In this document: positions 12,000 through 24,098 of the stretch, piece after piece
How the letters are laid out: every line of letters begins with the position of its first letter
How positions within the stretch are numbered: the first letter of the stretch is position 1
Assembly: GCA_016808115.1 (NCBI GenBank)
Contig: JAEQBH010000287.1
Span: 3,410,001 to 3,474,000 of the forward strand
Length of the DNA stretch: 64,000 nucleotides
Reading direction: 5' to 3'
DNA from: Tetrastigma voinierianum
Lineage: Eukaryota > Streptophyta > Magnoliopsida > Vitales > Vitaceae
Notes under the pieces: generated by a model
Told to the model about the DNA's origin: nothing
Database searches by the model: none
Seen by the model: only the letters and a program-made list of their open reading frames with translations
Program-made: the position numbers and the translations under genes

Positions 12000-14361
12000 T
12001 GTTCACCTCTTTCTGTGATGGACCAAAATACCTATACAAATTTATAGCGTTATTACCCAAGGACTATTATCTAATCCCCAGCAATAATGCCATGAAACTT
12101 GTTTGTTGTGTTCCTTTTCTATTGTAATGATTAAGTTTTGCTTCTTAAGAGTAACCATTTTCTTTCTGGCTCTCATCCAGATGCTACAAGTGCATGTGTC
12201 TAACAAGTAGTAAATTGATTTAAGTCCGCATATTGTTCCCACAGATCTCAAGAATTCTTAATCAACTACCTCGACTACTCGAACTCTATACTATTCGACT
12301 CATAGCAATTGAAATATTATTAAGAAACCTTTAAAATAATAAAACTAAGAAAAGTGGATTAATAACAAAATGAATTAAACCGAAAAATCTAAAATAACAA
12401 ATTTAGACTGACGCTTATCTTTTAAAGGGAGCATTGAAAATACCGTTATCATGGAAACATCAATTCCTCGCACTACTCAGAAATTTTTGCTTCCATGAAC
12501 CACGATGAAAACCTGTCCAAGGAATAGGGTAGTGCAGTTGGATCTCTCCTTACGACACTATTCATCATCTAATCTTCCCTGATTCTTTCGAAGACAGAGG
12601 ATTAGATAACTACTTTTAATCTGGGTTGCCTTGTTCTGGATATTTTTCTTTTTCAATACTTCATACCCTGAACATGGACTATAAACCTTAGCTCCTAAGA
12701 CATATGTATAGCATGGGTTTACACTTTATTGGTTTCTCTTCCCTCAAATTGAACAACATCCTTTCCTGATTAGAATCTCATAACACGAGATTGAACTTAC
12801 TCGTCGAATCGAGAGGTGAAACTCCCTCCGCTTTAAATTGATAAGTCATCTAACTCAATCTCGATTTCGCTTTAGAAGACGACGTATCACTCTATCTGGC
12901 TGTGAGCTCATTAGGATCTCCATTATCGTGTTCATACCTTGAGAAATTGTTCACTACTCGAATGCCTTCGCGGTCACCTGGGAGGGCCTCCTGAAAATCG
13001 CAGTATTACGAAACAATCCTCTAATGTTGCATGTGACAATCGATATCGATCAGATACATGCACATCTCGTAACCAAAGAAGTAGATTTATAAACTGAAGT
13101 TCAGTAGCTTTTGATAAATTTCTACAGGAAAGATAAATTCTAACAACAGAGTCTATTCAATGGAAGTTGGGTTTCTAAATTACTTTATTACACCCTACAA
13201 TGGCTTTCTGATCAAGAGAACCACTGTAGATCGGACACTGGAAATCCGAATTCCAAAATTTGTCTGGAATTTAGACGATCCAGGCAGTAATTTGAAAGAA
13301 ATAGAATTTTGGATTCAGCTTCTACTTTAATGTACCTAACGTCCAAAATCCAAAATTTGAGAAATAACAATCTAATCTAAAATAACAACAAACAAAGAAA
13401 AAGAAAATTAAATACATGAGCCTTAGTTACCCAGACCTCTCGCTCGAAAGCCGCCAAGAGCCGGCTTTCCTTCAAAGAGCAGCTGCTTATTTATAGGAAA
13501 CTGAAGTTGGGTCCTAACTTTGATGCGCCTCCTGTGGATTTCGGGGACACCGCTCATTTGTTGTTAATGTCGCGACTCGATTCTTTGTCGCGACATCGAT
13601 TGCCTAAGCATTCATTACGTAAGCTTTATTCGTCGCGACTACTTTTAGCATCCCTTGGCTCTTCCTATGTCTTTACCTCGATTCTTTGTCGCGACCTCGC
13701 TTACTCAACATACGCCGCAGGCTTTTATTTGGTCGCGACATCGCCTGTCTAATCACCATCCATTCTTCCCAAAGAAGGTTCATCTTCCTCGTCGCGACTC
13801 TAAAATGACGCCGCGACTCCAATTCCTTGCAAGTTGACTCGATACCCACTCTAGAACAATTCCTGACCAATGTTACGTCACGACCTCTTCTTAAATGTCG
13901 CGATCATGTTCAAAATTTCCTTGAAAATCTTGTGTCATGACTTCTGTGTTCATCGCTTCGCTTCAATTCTATCGCGACCGAATGGTGTCGCATCATGTCT
14001 TGTTCTTCATTAATTTATGGTTGCCTGACTTGGAGTTTCTGTTGCGACCTGCTCGTTCTGCCTTCAATTGCCCTTATGTCGCGACTGGAGTTTTGTGGTT
14101 GCGACCTTGATGTGATTCTTCATTACTGTCAAGGCGTCGCTACATCAGGTCCTTTCTTCCTCGTGCACCTCTCCGTTGACATCATTCACCAAATGTGGCC
14201 CCGCCACCCACTTTCTCGCTCCTCTCTTCTAATCGCACATCCTCTGAATTTCGCTAGACAGCGCTTTGGTGAGTTATTCCACATTTCCCCGCATATAAAT
14301 CAGTCCTTAGATAGAAATCAATCAAAAAATGGACTGAAAATGGATGACTTTAAGCTCATCA
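12000..14361 (-). repeat. Left (3') LTR of the 14.5 kb element
   Basis: 2362 bases, 'TGTTCACCTC...GCTCATCA'. It can be followed through its length against 24099-26515, with many single-base indels. It holds a TCGCGA cluster from 13569 onward. Confidence 0.85.
13569..14110. repeat. TCGCGA palindrome cluster
   Basis: GTCGCGAC or TCGCGA occurs at 13569 and 13587 and repeatedly to about 14085, interleaved with one-base variants such as GTCATGAC and GTCACGAC. Typical spacers resemble 'atcgattcttt'. Confidence 0.8.
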
Positions 14362-14375
14362 AACTCCCCAAACTT
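14362..14375 (-). other. Polypurine tract
   Basis: The minus strand reads AAGTTTGGGGAGTT directly before the LTR start TGATGAGC. Confidence 0.7.
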
Positions 14376-17300
14376 AAATTTTGTCATTCCCCAGCAAAGA
14401 AAAGAAAGATTTGTTTGTCCTCAAACAAAAGGACATTTTTTCGCTTTTGTTTTGCAAAATTGCAACCAATTTAATTGAAAGACTAGAATCGCATTCTTTC
14501 CCCGTATATCTACTTCAAGTCCAGATGAAGGTTAGTCTCTACTCAATCCGTAAAAACTAAATTGTTGAAATTTGTTTTTGGCAACAAAAGATAGTCAGCT
14601 GATCCCATCAAAAGTAGGTTGGTCTTCTTCCTCTTTTTCTTAGTGAGTCGTAACCCTCCGAGGTCCTTCACGCTGATCCTTCAAGTTTTTCCAAATTCCA
14701 TATGCTTCGTTCATTGACTTCACTAATGTAGGTAATTCCAACCTTCAAGACTGAATCAGGTCTTTTAGGTTTGTAATGTCGCTTGGGCCTTGGTGGTGGA
14801 TGGAACTTTAGGTTAAGATTACCTAGACCTTTCTCCTTTCTTACTTAACTGCCAAGCTCTTCTTTCCTCGTACCTCTTTTTAATTGATTCCCCAAACTTC
14901 ATCTGGGGTATCTTCTGATTTCTTTCAGTTTAAAATTGTCTTATTCCTATATCTGTCATTTGTACTTCACACTTGGAACTTTTTCTCTCGTCACCATTCA
15001 AAGAATAAGGTAAATGTTCTCATTTTTTGTGCTTTCTAACACTCTTAGCGAACTTTGGGGTTAGTAGTCCCATACCAGCTTGGCATTAGGCATTTCAATT
15101 AGGGTAATTAGGTATTTAAACACTCCTAAGAACTAATTATTCAAGAGAGTTAGCCACAAGACAAAACTTCTTCCTTGTTTCTTTTCTGTACTCGCTTAGA
15201 TCTTTCTCTCTTCAATTTTCTATTTTCCTTAGTTCCAAAAAATACATACCCCCAAACTTTATCTCTTCTCCTTCTTTGAATTTTTGGGGTAAATTTATAT
15301 TCTTAATGAGGATTAATTATTCCAGATGGCTTCGGGGATTTAATGGGCTTGTTTTGGAAGGATAAGGATTGTTTTGCCAAATTGTGAACTACAGTGTATG
15401 CATATATTATAAATAAGGGTGGCTAGAATGGCTCAAACTCGCCAAGGATGGCTCAGATCATTTCGTTAGTCAGATCACCTAGATTTTCGCTCATCAATAA
15501 TCTAACAAGTTCTAGAATTCGGTTTGATTAATCAAAGACTAACCCTAAGGATGTCCTCACTCACTACTGAGGAGTTGCAGCGATTTAAGGTTCACCAGGT
15601 TCGCTTAATGCTTATACTACAAACTCAAAAATATATTTTTTTCTCCTTCAATCAGATGACTTTCCTTTATCTGACTCATCAACTAAATTCAAGTCAATTA
15701 TGCAATTTGTGTTTCAATTCAATTATATGTCATTCGCCTTATTCCGCAATTATTTGTGTTTCACTTTATCTTCAGTCAAACTACTTCAACTACTTTGATT
15801 ATGATATGTCAAAGATTTTCATTCTGAACTAAATCCTAATGTTATTCTCCTAACACCAAGCAAAAAGTAATAATACAATTTAATCGGTAAGCAACATCAA
15901 ACATTTTTAACTAATTTTCTATTTTGTCTATGATATGATACAAAAGTTGAGAATAACAAATCCTAAGAGAGGAAGAGAAGGGGATAAATCAATGGGGAAG
16001 ATTTATTTTTTTTTTTCTTTTTGGGTGGAGGAGCAAAGATGTCAGAAAGATCCATCAAGGGAACCAAATTATGGCAGAATTCGAAACTTCATTTCGCCTT
16101 CTTCTTGTCATTCTCCCTCTCTATCCTCTGCTCTTCAAGGATCAATTTGTCAAGTGAGAACAACCTTTGCTTAGATCATCTTGTCTTTCCCCAATGTGTT
16201 CATCGCGTTTCCATTTTCGCCATGACCAAAATTTGAAAGATTATTGCCGGATCAAATCCAAATTTTCAAGCCGCTTCCGAAGGCATCTTTGTCATCAAGT
16301 TCTTCTTATCTTCTTTCCTTCTATCCTCTTCTCTAAGTCCTTGAACATTGACATGTAGAGGAATTTGAATCCCTTGATCCGTCCATATTTTAGCTTCCTG
16401 ATCCGAGTCCCTTTCTTTATGATTGTTAGAGACAGAATCACTATCATACCGATCGTTGTAAAATGACCATGGCTTAGCCGCAACTCTTCAAAGAGATCGT
16501 GATCTCTTTCTTCCATTTCCTTCTTTGAATTTTCCTCTTGATGCTCCAGATCTCCTTCATCCTATTCTTCCCTCTCTGTTCACATTTCTTCTTCCTATCA
16601 CGACCCTTCTTTTCACCGCTCATATACTTCTTCTCTCGTTCGGGCCTTCCCACTCGTTGATCTCTTTCAATTATGATTCATACACTTCCTCTCCGAATTC
16701 TTGTTGATGCTCCATTCCTTTCTTCCCTCTTCCATTCTCTTCCGAATGAACTGAGTATCTCCCCATTATTTGGATTATCTCCATTCCCTGCAGCTTTCAA
16801 TTGTGTTCTCGAAAAATCTCCGGCTCCCGAGGAGAGCCGCCAAAGTGGGTCAGTAGAAATCTATAGGGCTTCCATCATCTTGTTCATTCCATAAACATAA
16901 AGGTGTTCTTCGATGTGCTTCCGGATCTTCTTCTCGTCCGCAAACTGCAAGGGTGTCCTCTCTTTCTCGGCCTCGTGATTCTCATTTCTTCGACCGTCTC
17001 TATTATAACTCCTTTTCTTGATTCCAGTCTTGGTTTACCTCGTCGAGTTAGTGGTGAAACTCAGTATTCTTCTTCTCTTTCTTCCTGCCTTTCTACACCA
17101 AACTTCAAATGATAACTCAAGATAGTTGCCGCGAGGATCAAACCCCCTTTTTATTCCCTTCACAGATCTCATTATCAAGTTTTCAATGATCGCCCTCGCA
17201 TTAATTCAGACTCTTCAACATAGCATAAAGAATGATTGCTTCTTGTCTCAGATTGCGTACATGCTTCGTCAACTACATAACAGAGCCGTGAAGTAAACCA

Positions 17301-20300
17301 TACTTTTGCCTCTTCGTTAAATCTCCCCGTTTATGGTCTTTGCTCTTTCCCCGACCCCACTTCCCTTTGCACTACCGTCAACTTTTTTATAATCTTCTCA
17401 CTAATGGAATGTTCATCATCTTCGACTCGATCCATGCTTCTCCCCTCCATTCGTATTACTTTATCGATGGTTTTCACTCCATACGGCACTAAACTCCCCT
17501 CTGACATAAACAGTTATCCTTCCTCCCACCAGTCGGGAGTAGAATTCTAACTACCAGCCGCGTATCCCACTTTGATGCTTGCAAGCCCCCCAACCTCTCG
17601 TCTATTAGTTCCTTGAAAGGGGAGATGAGTTTGCTGAAGCCTCTTTCTCCAACAAACCCCTTACCTGCATAGTACTTCTTCCAGATGGAGAAAGCTTCTT
17701 CTCGATACAGAATTGCCTTCTTCTTCTGTTTTTATTTTCCCTTTTTCTCTATCACAAACCGGTCAACTTCGATGGTTCCGATAAAACAGTTCTCCTTGTT
17801 GGTTCCTCGACGAACTTCTGCAATGAGTATATTCTTCCATGATCTCACTTAGATTTGGGACGAGGGTCGATCATCTCAATTTCATTCGAGAAATAGGACG
17901 TTTTTAGAAGAATTGATCTAGTTCTAAGAATGAAAACCAGAGTAGGCGTAACACGAAGAGTTGTATTTGCTTCCAAGGAAATGAAATAGTGGTGAGGAGT
18001 TTCTCAACATTCAGAATTCAATCATTATCAGGGACTCCCTTATTACTTCCATTTAGTTGCGCTTGTCGCGACTTAAATTTCAAGCCGCAATTGTGTGCTG
18101 TCATTAAATAAAGGGCAGATTAAAAGCTGCCCTCACAATATCTTCTTATGCCGCGACTTATTATCTGTCGCGAAGACAAGTAAGTCATGGAGGACAATAT
18201 ATCATCAAAGTTGCGACATCCGCATTTCTACCCCTCGGGTCAACAAAGTAAATTTCATGACATAGTCAGCCACGTAATTTTCACTATTCTTTTGAAGGAA
18301 CTGTCTGTCACACCAAATGTTCACACACATAACTTTCCCCGTCGCGACCGTGCTCGTTTCTCCTCAAGACGTACTAAGTTGCAAACCACCTTGCAACTTA
18401 GTCCGTACTGCCCTAAATTTGATGATCTATACAAATTTCAGACCCTTATTAATTTTGCAAATTCTAACATCCAATAAAGTACCCCAAATAACAATTCAAA
18501 CATGCATTCTATTTATTCTTCCACATAATTTGTTAGTGAATAAAAAAAAATACTCCCCCTTTTTCAAGTCACTCCTATCCCGTGAAGTGCAGAGCTGTCT
18601 AGAGTTGGTTCTTTCACCGAGCCCCGCGATTCCGCGCAGCACACCGTAATTTCAAAAAGGGTTTAATTAATCAAATACTAATTTAGCAAGTCCTAACAAA
18701 TCATTATAAGAATAAAAAAAAATCAAAACAAGTAATTAAAAAAATCAAAATCTATATAAAGAAGCAAAAATCTATATGGTCACTTCCTATGAGTCGCTTG
18801 CTTTTGAGTCCTAAATGACTAGCCGCTTTGCCTTCTCTTAATTGACCAGCCGGAGTTCTTCCTTTTCTTTCTCCCTACTGAGATATTGCTTCAGTCTTGA
18901 CCATTAACTCGAATTCTTCCCAAAGATCACCCCGAAAAGTGTTACCGCCCAAAGGTAGTAATGACACCAATCGTATACGGGTCCACTCCATTTTGATTTC
19001 AACTTCCCCGAAATAATCTTAATCGAGCAAATAGCGCAACCCGATCCCTACTTCTTGAACTCTTCCTCAGAACTTTGATCATGCCATTTTCTGTCTTCTT
19101 GGTCTCGTATATCTGCAAAGATTAATATAGGCTTCTGCTTTCTCAGCTTTCTAGTTCATTCAATCGGGAGCGCCTCTTCCTTGCAATTTTGAACGGTTCA
19201 CTTCTTAACGGCCCACATGGCCAGATTCCAGCCTCAGGAGGGAGGTGACATGGTTCGCCAAAGACCACTCAGGATGGGACATCCCAATGGGAGTTTCAAT
19301 GTCGCCCCGTAGTTTCCAAAGTGCATCAATGCCTCGAAGACCAATCTTTCCCGCTTGAACTTACAGCCTTTTCCAGATCCTTTAATCTTCCTATCGAAAT
19401 TTCACTTGTCCATTAGTCTCAGTGATAAGCTAGGCTCATTATATGTTTGATCCCATACTGGCCATGAGCTAAATATTTTGCTTGCAAAGTGGCTCTCGCC
19501 ACCGATGATAGTCCCCGGTGTTCCAATCCGTCAAATGTTCCTGCAAGAAACTCACCACTGCAGCACAGCGCTCATTCCTCGGGACAAGCTATTGCTTCCA
19601 CCTGCCTGGACATTATTGCTAATCCATCGCCACAGCATGCGCTGTAAGTTTCCAAATGATGGCGTGAAGGTCCACGGTAAATCTACCCCATACACTCGTA
19701 CTTCAATTTAACAATATGCCTCAGAAGGCTGTCGCTTCGACATTTCCACCTGCATTCCATCACACTCGACCCATTCAAACACGCCTCTAAAGATATGGCC
19801 AATAAAATCCAGATCGAGTATCTTATGAGCGCTTTTCTCCTAAAAATGTCCCCATATGGCAGGATCGCATGGCATTCATTTGCACTCTTGCATTGTTCAC
19901 TTCCTCGGCACTACATCTTCTATAATCATGTCAGCACCTCTTTTAAATAGCAATGGGTCATCCCGCATGTAATAATTCGCCGTCGCTTTGAGCTTTCTTT
20001 CAGCTAAATCCCAGAGGCAATTACTCCACAAATACAATTCACGATATCAAAGATACCATGGAGCTGAATGACAATTTAAATAGTTTCATCTGAAAGTTCT
20101 AATCTTTCCTCCTCCTTCTACTTTGTTTTTTCTACCCGACAAGGATCACCATCACATTGTCACAACCCTTCATCTTTACTTCAGATTTAAACTTCAGAAA
20201 ATAACACCCACCTATCGGCCTTGTCATTTCCTTTTACATCGATATTTGATTGTCGCACGGTCGGGCAGGAACGATAATATGGGGATCCCAAATATGGTCG

Positions 20301-20549
20301 AATTTCACAAGCAAACATGGCTAGCATCTCCTTTCAAAGAGTCGAATAGTTTTCAAGTCTATCAAGGTTCTCGCTAACATAGCATATGGCTCTAAATATC
20401 TTCTCTTTTCGCCCACATGTACTTCTATTGCAAATCAATGCATCACATTACTAACTCGATCCCATTCTAAGGTAGGCTATAGATAAAAATGAATTAACTC
20501 ATCTTGATTTCTTCAAAGGCCGCCACAGAGTCATCAAAATTAAACTGCG
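14376..20549 (-). pseudogene. Decayed 3' half of the 14.5 kb element
   Basis: By element order on the minus strand this should hold RNase H, integrase and a long 3' non-coding region. I could not place an integrase or RNase H motif with confidence. Plus-strand frames at 15524-18649 and 19478-20377 lack family motifs and are treated as chance. A G-poor, CTT-rich part (15900-17900) gives long pyrimidine runs. Athila/Tat elements often carry extra, poorly conserved DNA between pol and the 3' LTR, which would fit the size. Confidence 0.45.
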
Positions 20550-21260
20550 TCTCTCTCCAAGCAGAATTTGCATGATTTGGTCTTGCTATTTTATAGTCTT
20601 TGATGAATCTCCTAGAACCAAGACGCCCCAAGAAACTCCTTATCCCTTTATCATAGTAAGGTGCAAGAGTCTTGATAATCGAAACCTTGATCGTTTGTAT
20701 TTCTGTTCCGTAGCAGAAATTTTATGACTAAGAACAATACCTTCATACTCATGAAATGCACTTTTCCCACTTTAATGCTAGTCAAGTTTGTCTCAAGATC
20801 TTTGAAGCACTATTTCCAGGTTGTTTGCATAATAAAACTGATCCATATATCGTGAAGTCATCCATGTGCACCTCATGACCTCCTCAACCAAATCCGAGAA
20901 CACGACATCATACACCTTCGAAAAGTAGTTAGAGAGTATCGCACAACCCAAACGGCATCCTTCAAGGCAAGGTGCCATAAGGGCATGTGGAACGTGGTTT
21001 TCTCCCGGTCCCAGTGCAATCTAACTGGCTATACCATCATCCATCTGTGTTCAAAACGAGGGTGTCCCGCTAACCTGTCCAACATCCGATCGTCGAAGGG
21101 CAAACTGGGAAATGATCCTCTTCCCGGTTGTCGTTTAGTTTCCAGAATCTACATACTTCCATCCCCACAACCGTTTGTCGAATTTAATCATTTTTTTCAT
21201 TTCGCATCATGTTGAACCCACCTTTCGGGAACCATATGTACCGGGCTAACCCAAGGATCA
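20550..21260 (-). pseudogene. Reverse transcriptase remnant
   Basis: The minus-strand translation at 20839-20871 reads VHMDDFTIYGS, the catalytic aspartate pair box of reverse transcriptase. Just upstream is 'VFSDLVEEVM' (about 20870-20910). Downstream, in another frame, come 'NLEIVLQRS' (about 20795-20825) and 'EGIVLSHKIS' (about 20700-20740). The family enzyme copies element RNA into DNA. Frameshifts separate these blocks, so the gene is dead. The place between gag and the 3' half fits a Ty3/gypsy pol. Confidence 0.7.
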
Positions 21261-23097
21261 GCCTGAGATCAGACATATAAAACCAAGATTCAACCATTTG
21301 AGCACTTCTTCTGATTACTTTTCACGATCAATCTTCAGCCTTTGATGTTCAAATGTATATTTTGTATTTTCCTCCAAATAAGATTTCTTTGTGCATGCAT
21401 ATCGACGTGATCGACACTTTAATTCATCTATGACTGCCAATCGACTCTCGAGCACTCTTTTTCAAAATTTTCAGCAACTTCGTTTCAAGATCGCTGAGTC
21501 TAGCAGAGATAATCACTCAGAAGATTTTCGTACCCAAGTAAGCATACTTCGGGATGACTTGGCAACTCTTTAAAACTAGCCCTTTCCGTGACCGGTCTCT
21601 CTGATGAAATTCTTCTTCATTATTGTTCCATTGTCCATGCCGCTTGTTTAAGACTCAACACCTTTCTGTGAGAGTGCAAATTGTAATCTTCCCTATCTGT
21701 TCAAATTCTTTCAAACTTCGGGATAAATTGAAGTCAGCTACTTTTCCAACTCCAGAGGAGAACTCCTCTCTCGCATATCTATTAAAGAAATCAGCTGTTG
21801 TGAATGGCCTTCCTAGCAAATAGTAGGACTTCCAGAATCTCTTCAATGTCCATGATGATAAAGCCCACAGAAAAACAACCTCCCACCTTAACAAGCACAT
21901 CTTCAATGACTCCTTTAGGTTTCGCCATTGTTCCCATCCTCGCATCTGGGAGTATAACAAGAAGGAGCAAGCTCCCCCAAAACTCTAATTCTTCTTGCAA
22001 CAGATAATGGCATTAAGTTAATACTTGCACCTAGAGTCAGAAGAGCCTTTGAATTTCAACCTCCAATGGCGCAAGGAATGGTGAAACTTCCCGGTCTTTC
22101 ATCTCTCCGGGTAAATTCTTATCACTGAGATCATAAAGGCACTTATCTTCACTACCCTTCCTCCGCAAATCTCTTCTTCGCTTAAATTTCACAAGAATTT
22201 GGCATAAAGTGGCATTTGAGCACCACTCGTGAATACATGTTTATCTCCAACTTCCTAAAAGCTAAAAACTTGCGAACCGTCCTCTATCCTCACTTTGCGC
22301 CTCCCTCGCAGAATGGAACCTGGGCAGCATAGAGTCATTTTTTCTCGCTCTCTTCGTCGCTTCTTCTTCCTTTCTTTCCCAAAGGATCTAGCATTTTCCA
22401 GATCCTTCTCATATTATCTTTCTTCCGACTTTTCCTTTTCTAATTCTTCCACTTCTAAGCTACACAACATGCGCCTTCGATTTTCTTCGTGTCACTGGAA
22501 AAGCATCTTCTCATTTGATTCTCAGGTTAGCCGGCCATTCTATTTATGCTTTCTAGTTCTTGAGAGAGGCATTGGTGGTTAATCAAAATTGAGAATTTGG
22601 TTTTTGAAGCTTCCACTCCCGCAAACCTGCTCTGCGTGAAGTTTAACAGCCTTATTTTCCCCCATGAACTACAAAAGATTGTCTTCAAAGGTCCGAGTCC
22701 TCACTTCCGATATTCATTTCTCGCCTCTCCTCGTTGTCAGGCCGCTGGGAACCTCGTGAGCATACCTCGTTGAAAGCCATGCATGTTCGGGACGTGCTGC
22801 GGCTCCTCTCCACCATAAGAGAAATCTCATATTCCTAATGCCGGTATAATGGCTGGTGGTCAGTTAGGCTTGAGAAATGTGAGAAGCTCCGGTGCTCGTT
22901 TAAATAGTTAGCCTCCTCCATTGCATAGGAACCCTCTTCAAACGCGCCCTCGCATTGATTACTCTTCCTTCCTCTTCCACTCGCTCCTATCTCATTTGCA
23001 GTGTATTCTTTTGTCCAACCGATGCATCAATGTATTCAGCTGCCCCATACAGATACATCTCTTGTCGCACCTCAATCATCTCCATTTCCCTTTAGCT

Positions 23098-23316
23098 CTA
23101 CGTCCCGAGGATCTCGTATGAGAACCATGTCGCACCTAGTAAGATCCTCTTATCAAAATTGCCTTTGCTTACTCTTATTCTTTCAATGCTCGCAGCTACA
23201 TCTATTATACCTGAGGTATAATTCATGGAGTGGTAGAAGATGTCCATTTGTGTCTTCAGTCTATCCCTGCATGGGACATCTTCTTCAGTTGAGCCTTTCA
23301 GATTCTCCTCGCGCAT
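23098..23316 (-). pseudogene. gag remnant of the 14.5 kb element
   Basis: The minus-strand frame contains 'QMDIFYHSMNYTSGIIDVAAS', which has the capsid pattern of Athila/Tat gag (FYxGL...T...IDAAAGG). The usual glycine-rich end is replaced. It is about 0.8 kb downstream of the right LTR on the minus strand, the expected gag place. Only this stretch is recognisable. Confidence 0.55.
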
Positions 23317-24070
23317 ACCTTATCTTCCCTCGTTTGAAGTAGTAATTTCCTCTTCGCTCGTATAGAGGGACGGAGAGAATCTGCTGGTGTGTTTCATCAG
23401 CTTCTTCCCATGGCTAACAGATCCATATGGTAGTGAGTCAAACCATGATGCGCCTAAATTCCTTAAAGAGAATGGAAAACAATCATGCACTAATAACTTC
23501 TCGTCTCACACCATCGAATTTAATCAGACAATATTCTCGTAAACTGTCCCAAGTGTTCGCTGATCTTCGTAAGGGTGACTCAAGGAAGTGGTTCTCAGAG
23601 GAACCATGGTGACCGGGCTGGCTTGAGCTCAAAATTGTTAGCATCTATTGGGTCGGCTATCTCACTAATAGCATTCATCTGGATAATCTGCCTAAGTCCT
23701 CCATGTTGTCTCGCCAGGTACTCGTCGCGAATTCCCCGGTTGACCGCCTGGCCACAATCTTTCATCCGCCACCGCTTATTTCGTGACTCTTAACCTTTCT
23801 AAATTTCCTCTATGTTCTTCTTTCGATCTCGTCTAGTGGCAACACCACAGCTTCCGGCTCTCATGAATTAACTCCTCGAAATTATAATATAAATGAGATC
23901 AAATGGAGTCAAGGGATACCAAAATCAGATTAACATGAAAAGCTCTACAAAAATTCTGCGTAGCTTACAACCATCAATGCTTGAATCATATTTACAAATT
24001 TTCTATTTTCTTTTATAAATTATGTCCAAACTAGCATTCATTGTCTAATATCGATTCACCAAATTCTGAT

Positions 24071-24088
24071 CCCCATGAACTTGCGCCA
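24071..24088 (-). other. Primer-binding site candidate (TGGCGC type)
   Basis: The minus strand reads TGGCGCAAGTTCATGGGG, 10 bases from the LTR edge at 24099. The TGGCGC start fits a tRNA ending in GCGCCA. I cannot name the tRNA with certainty. Confidence 0.5.
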
Positions 24089-24098
24089 AAAAAACTCT

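Noticed and set aside
14376..18649. Several plus-strand frames of 60-110 codons
   Set aside because: The region is pyrimidine-rich on the plus strand, which leaves few stops. No motif is seen, and the element reads on the minus strand.
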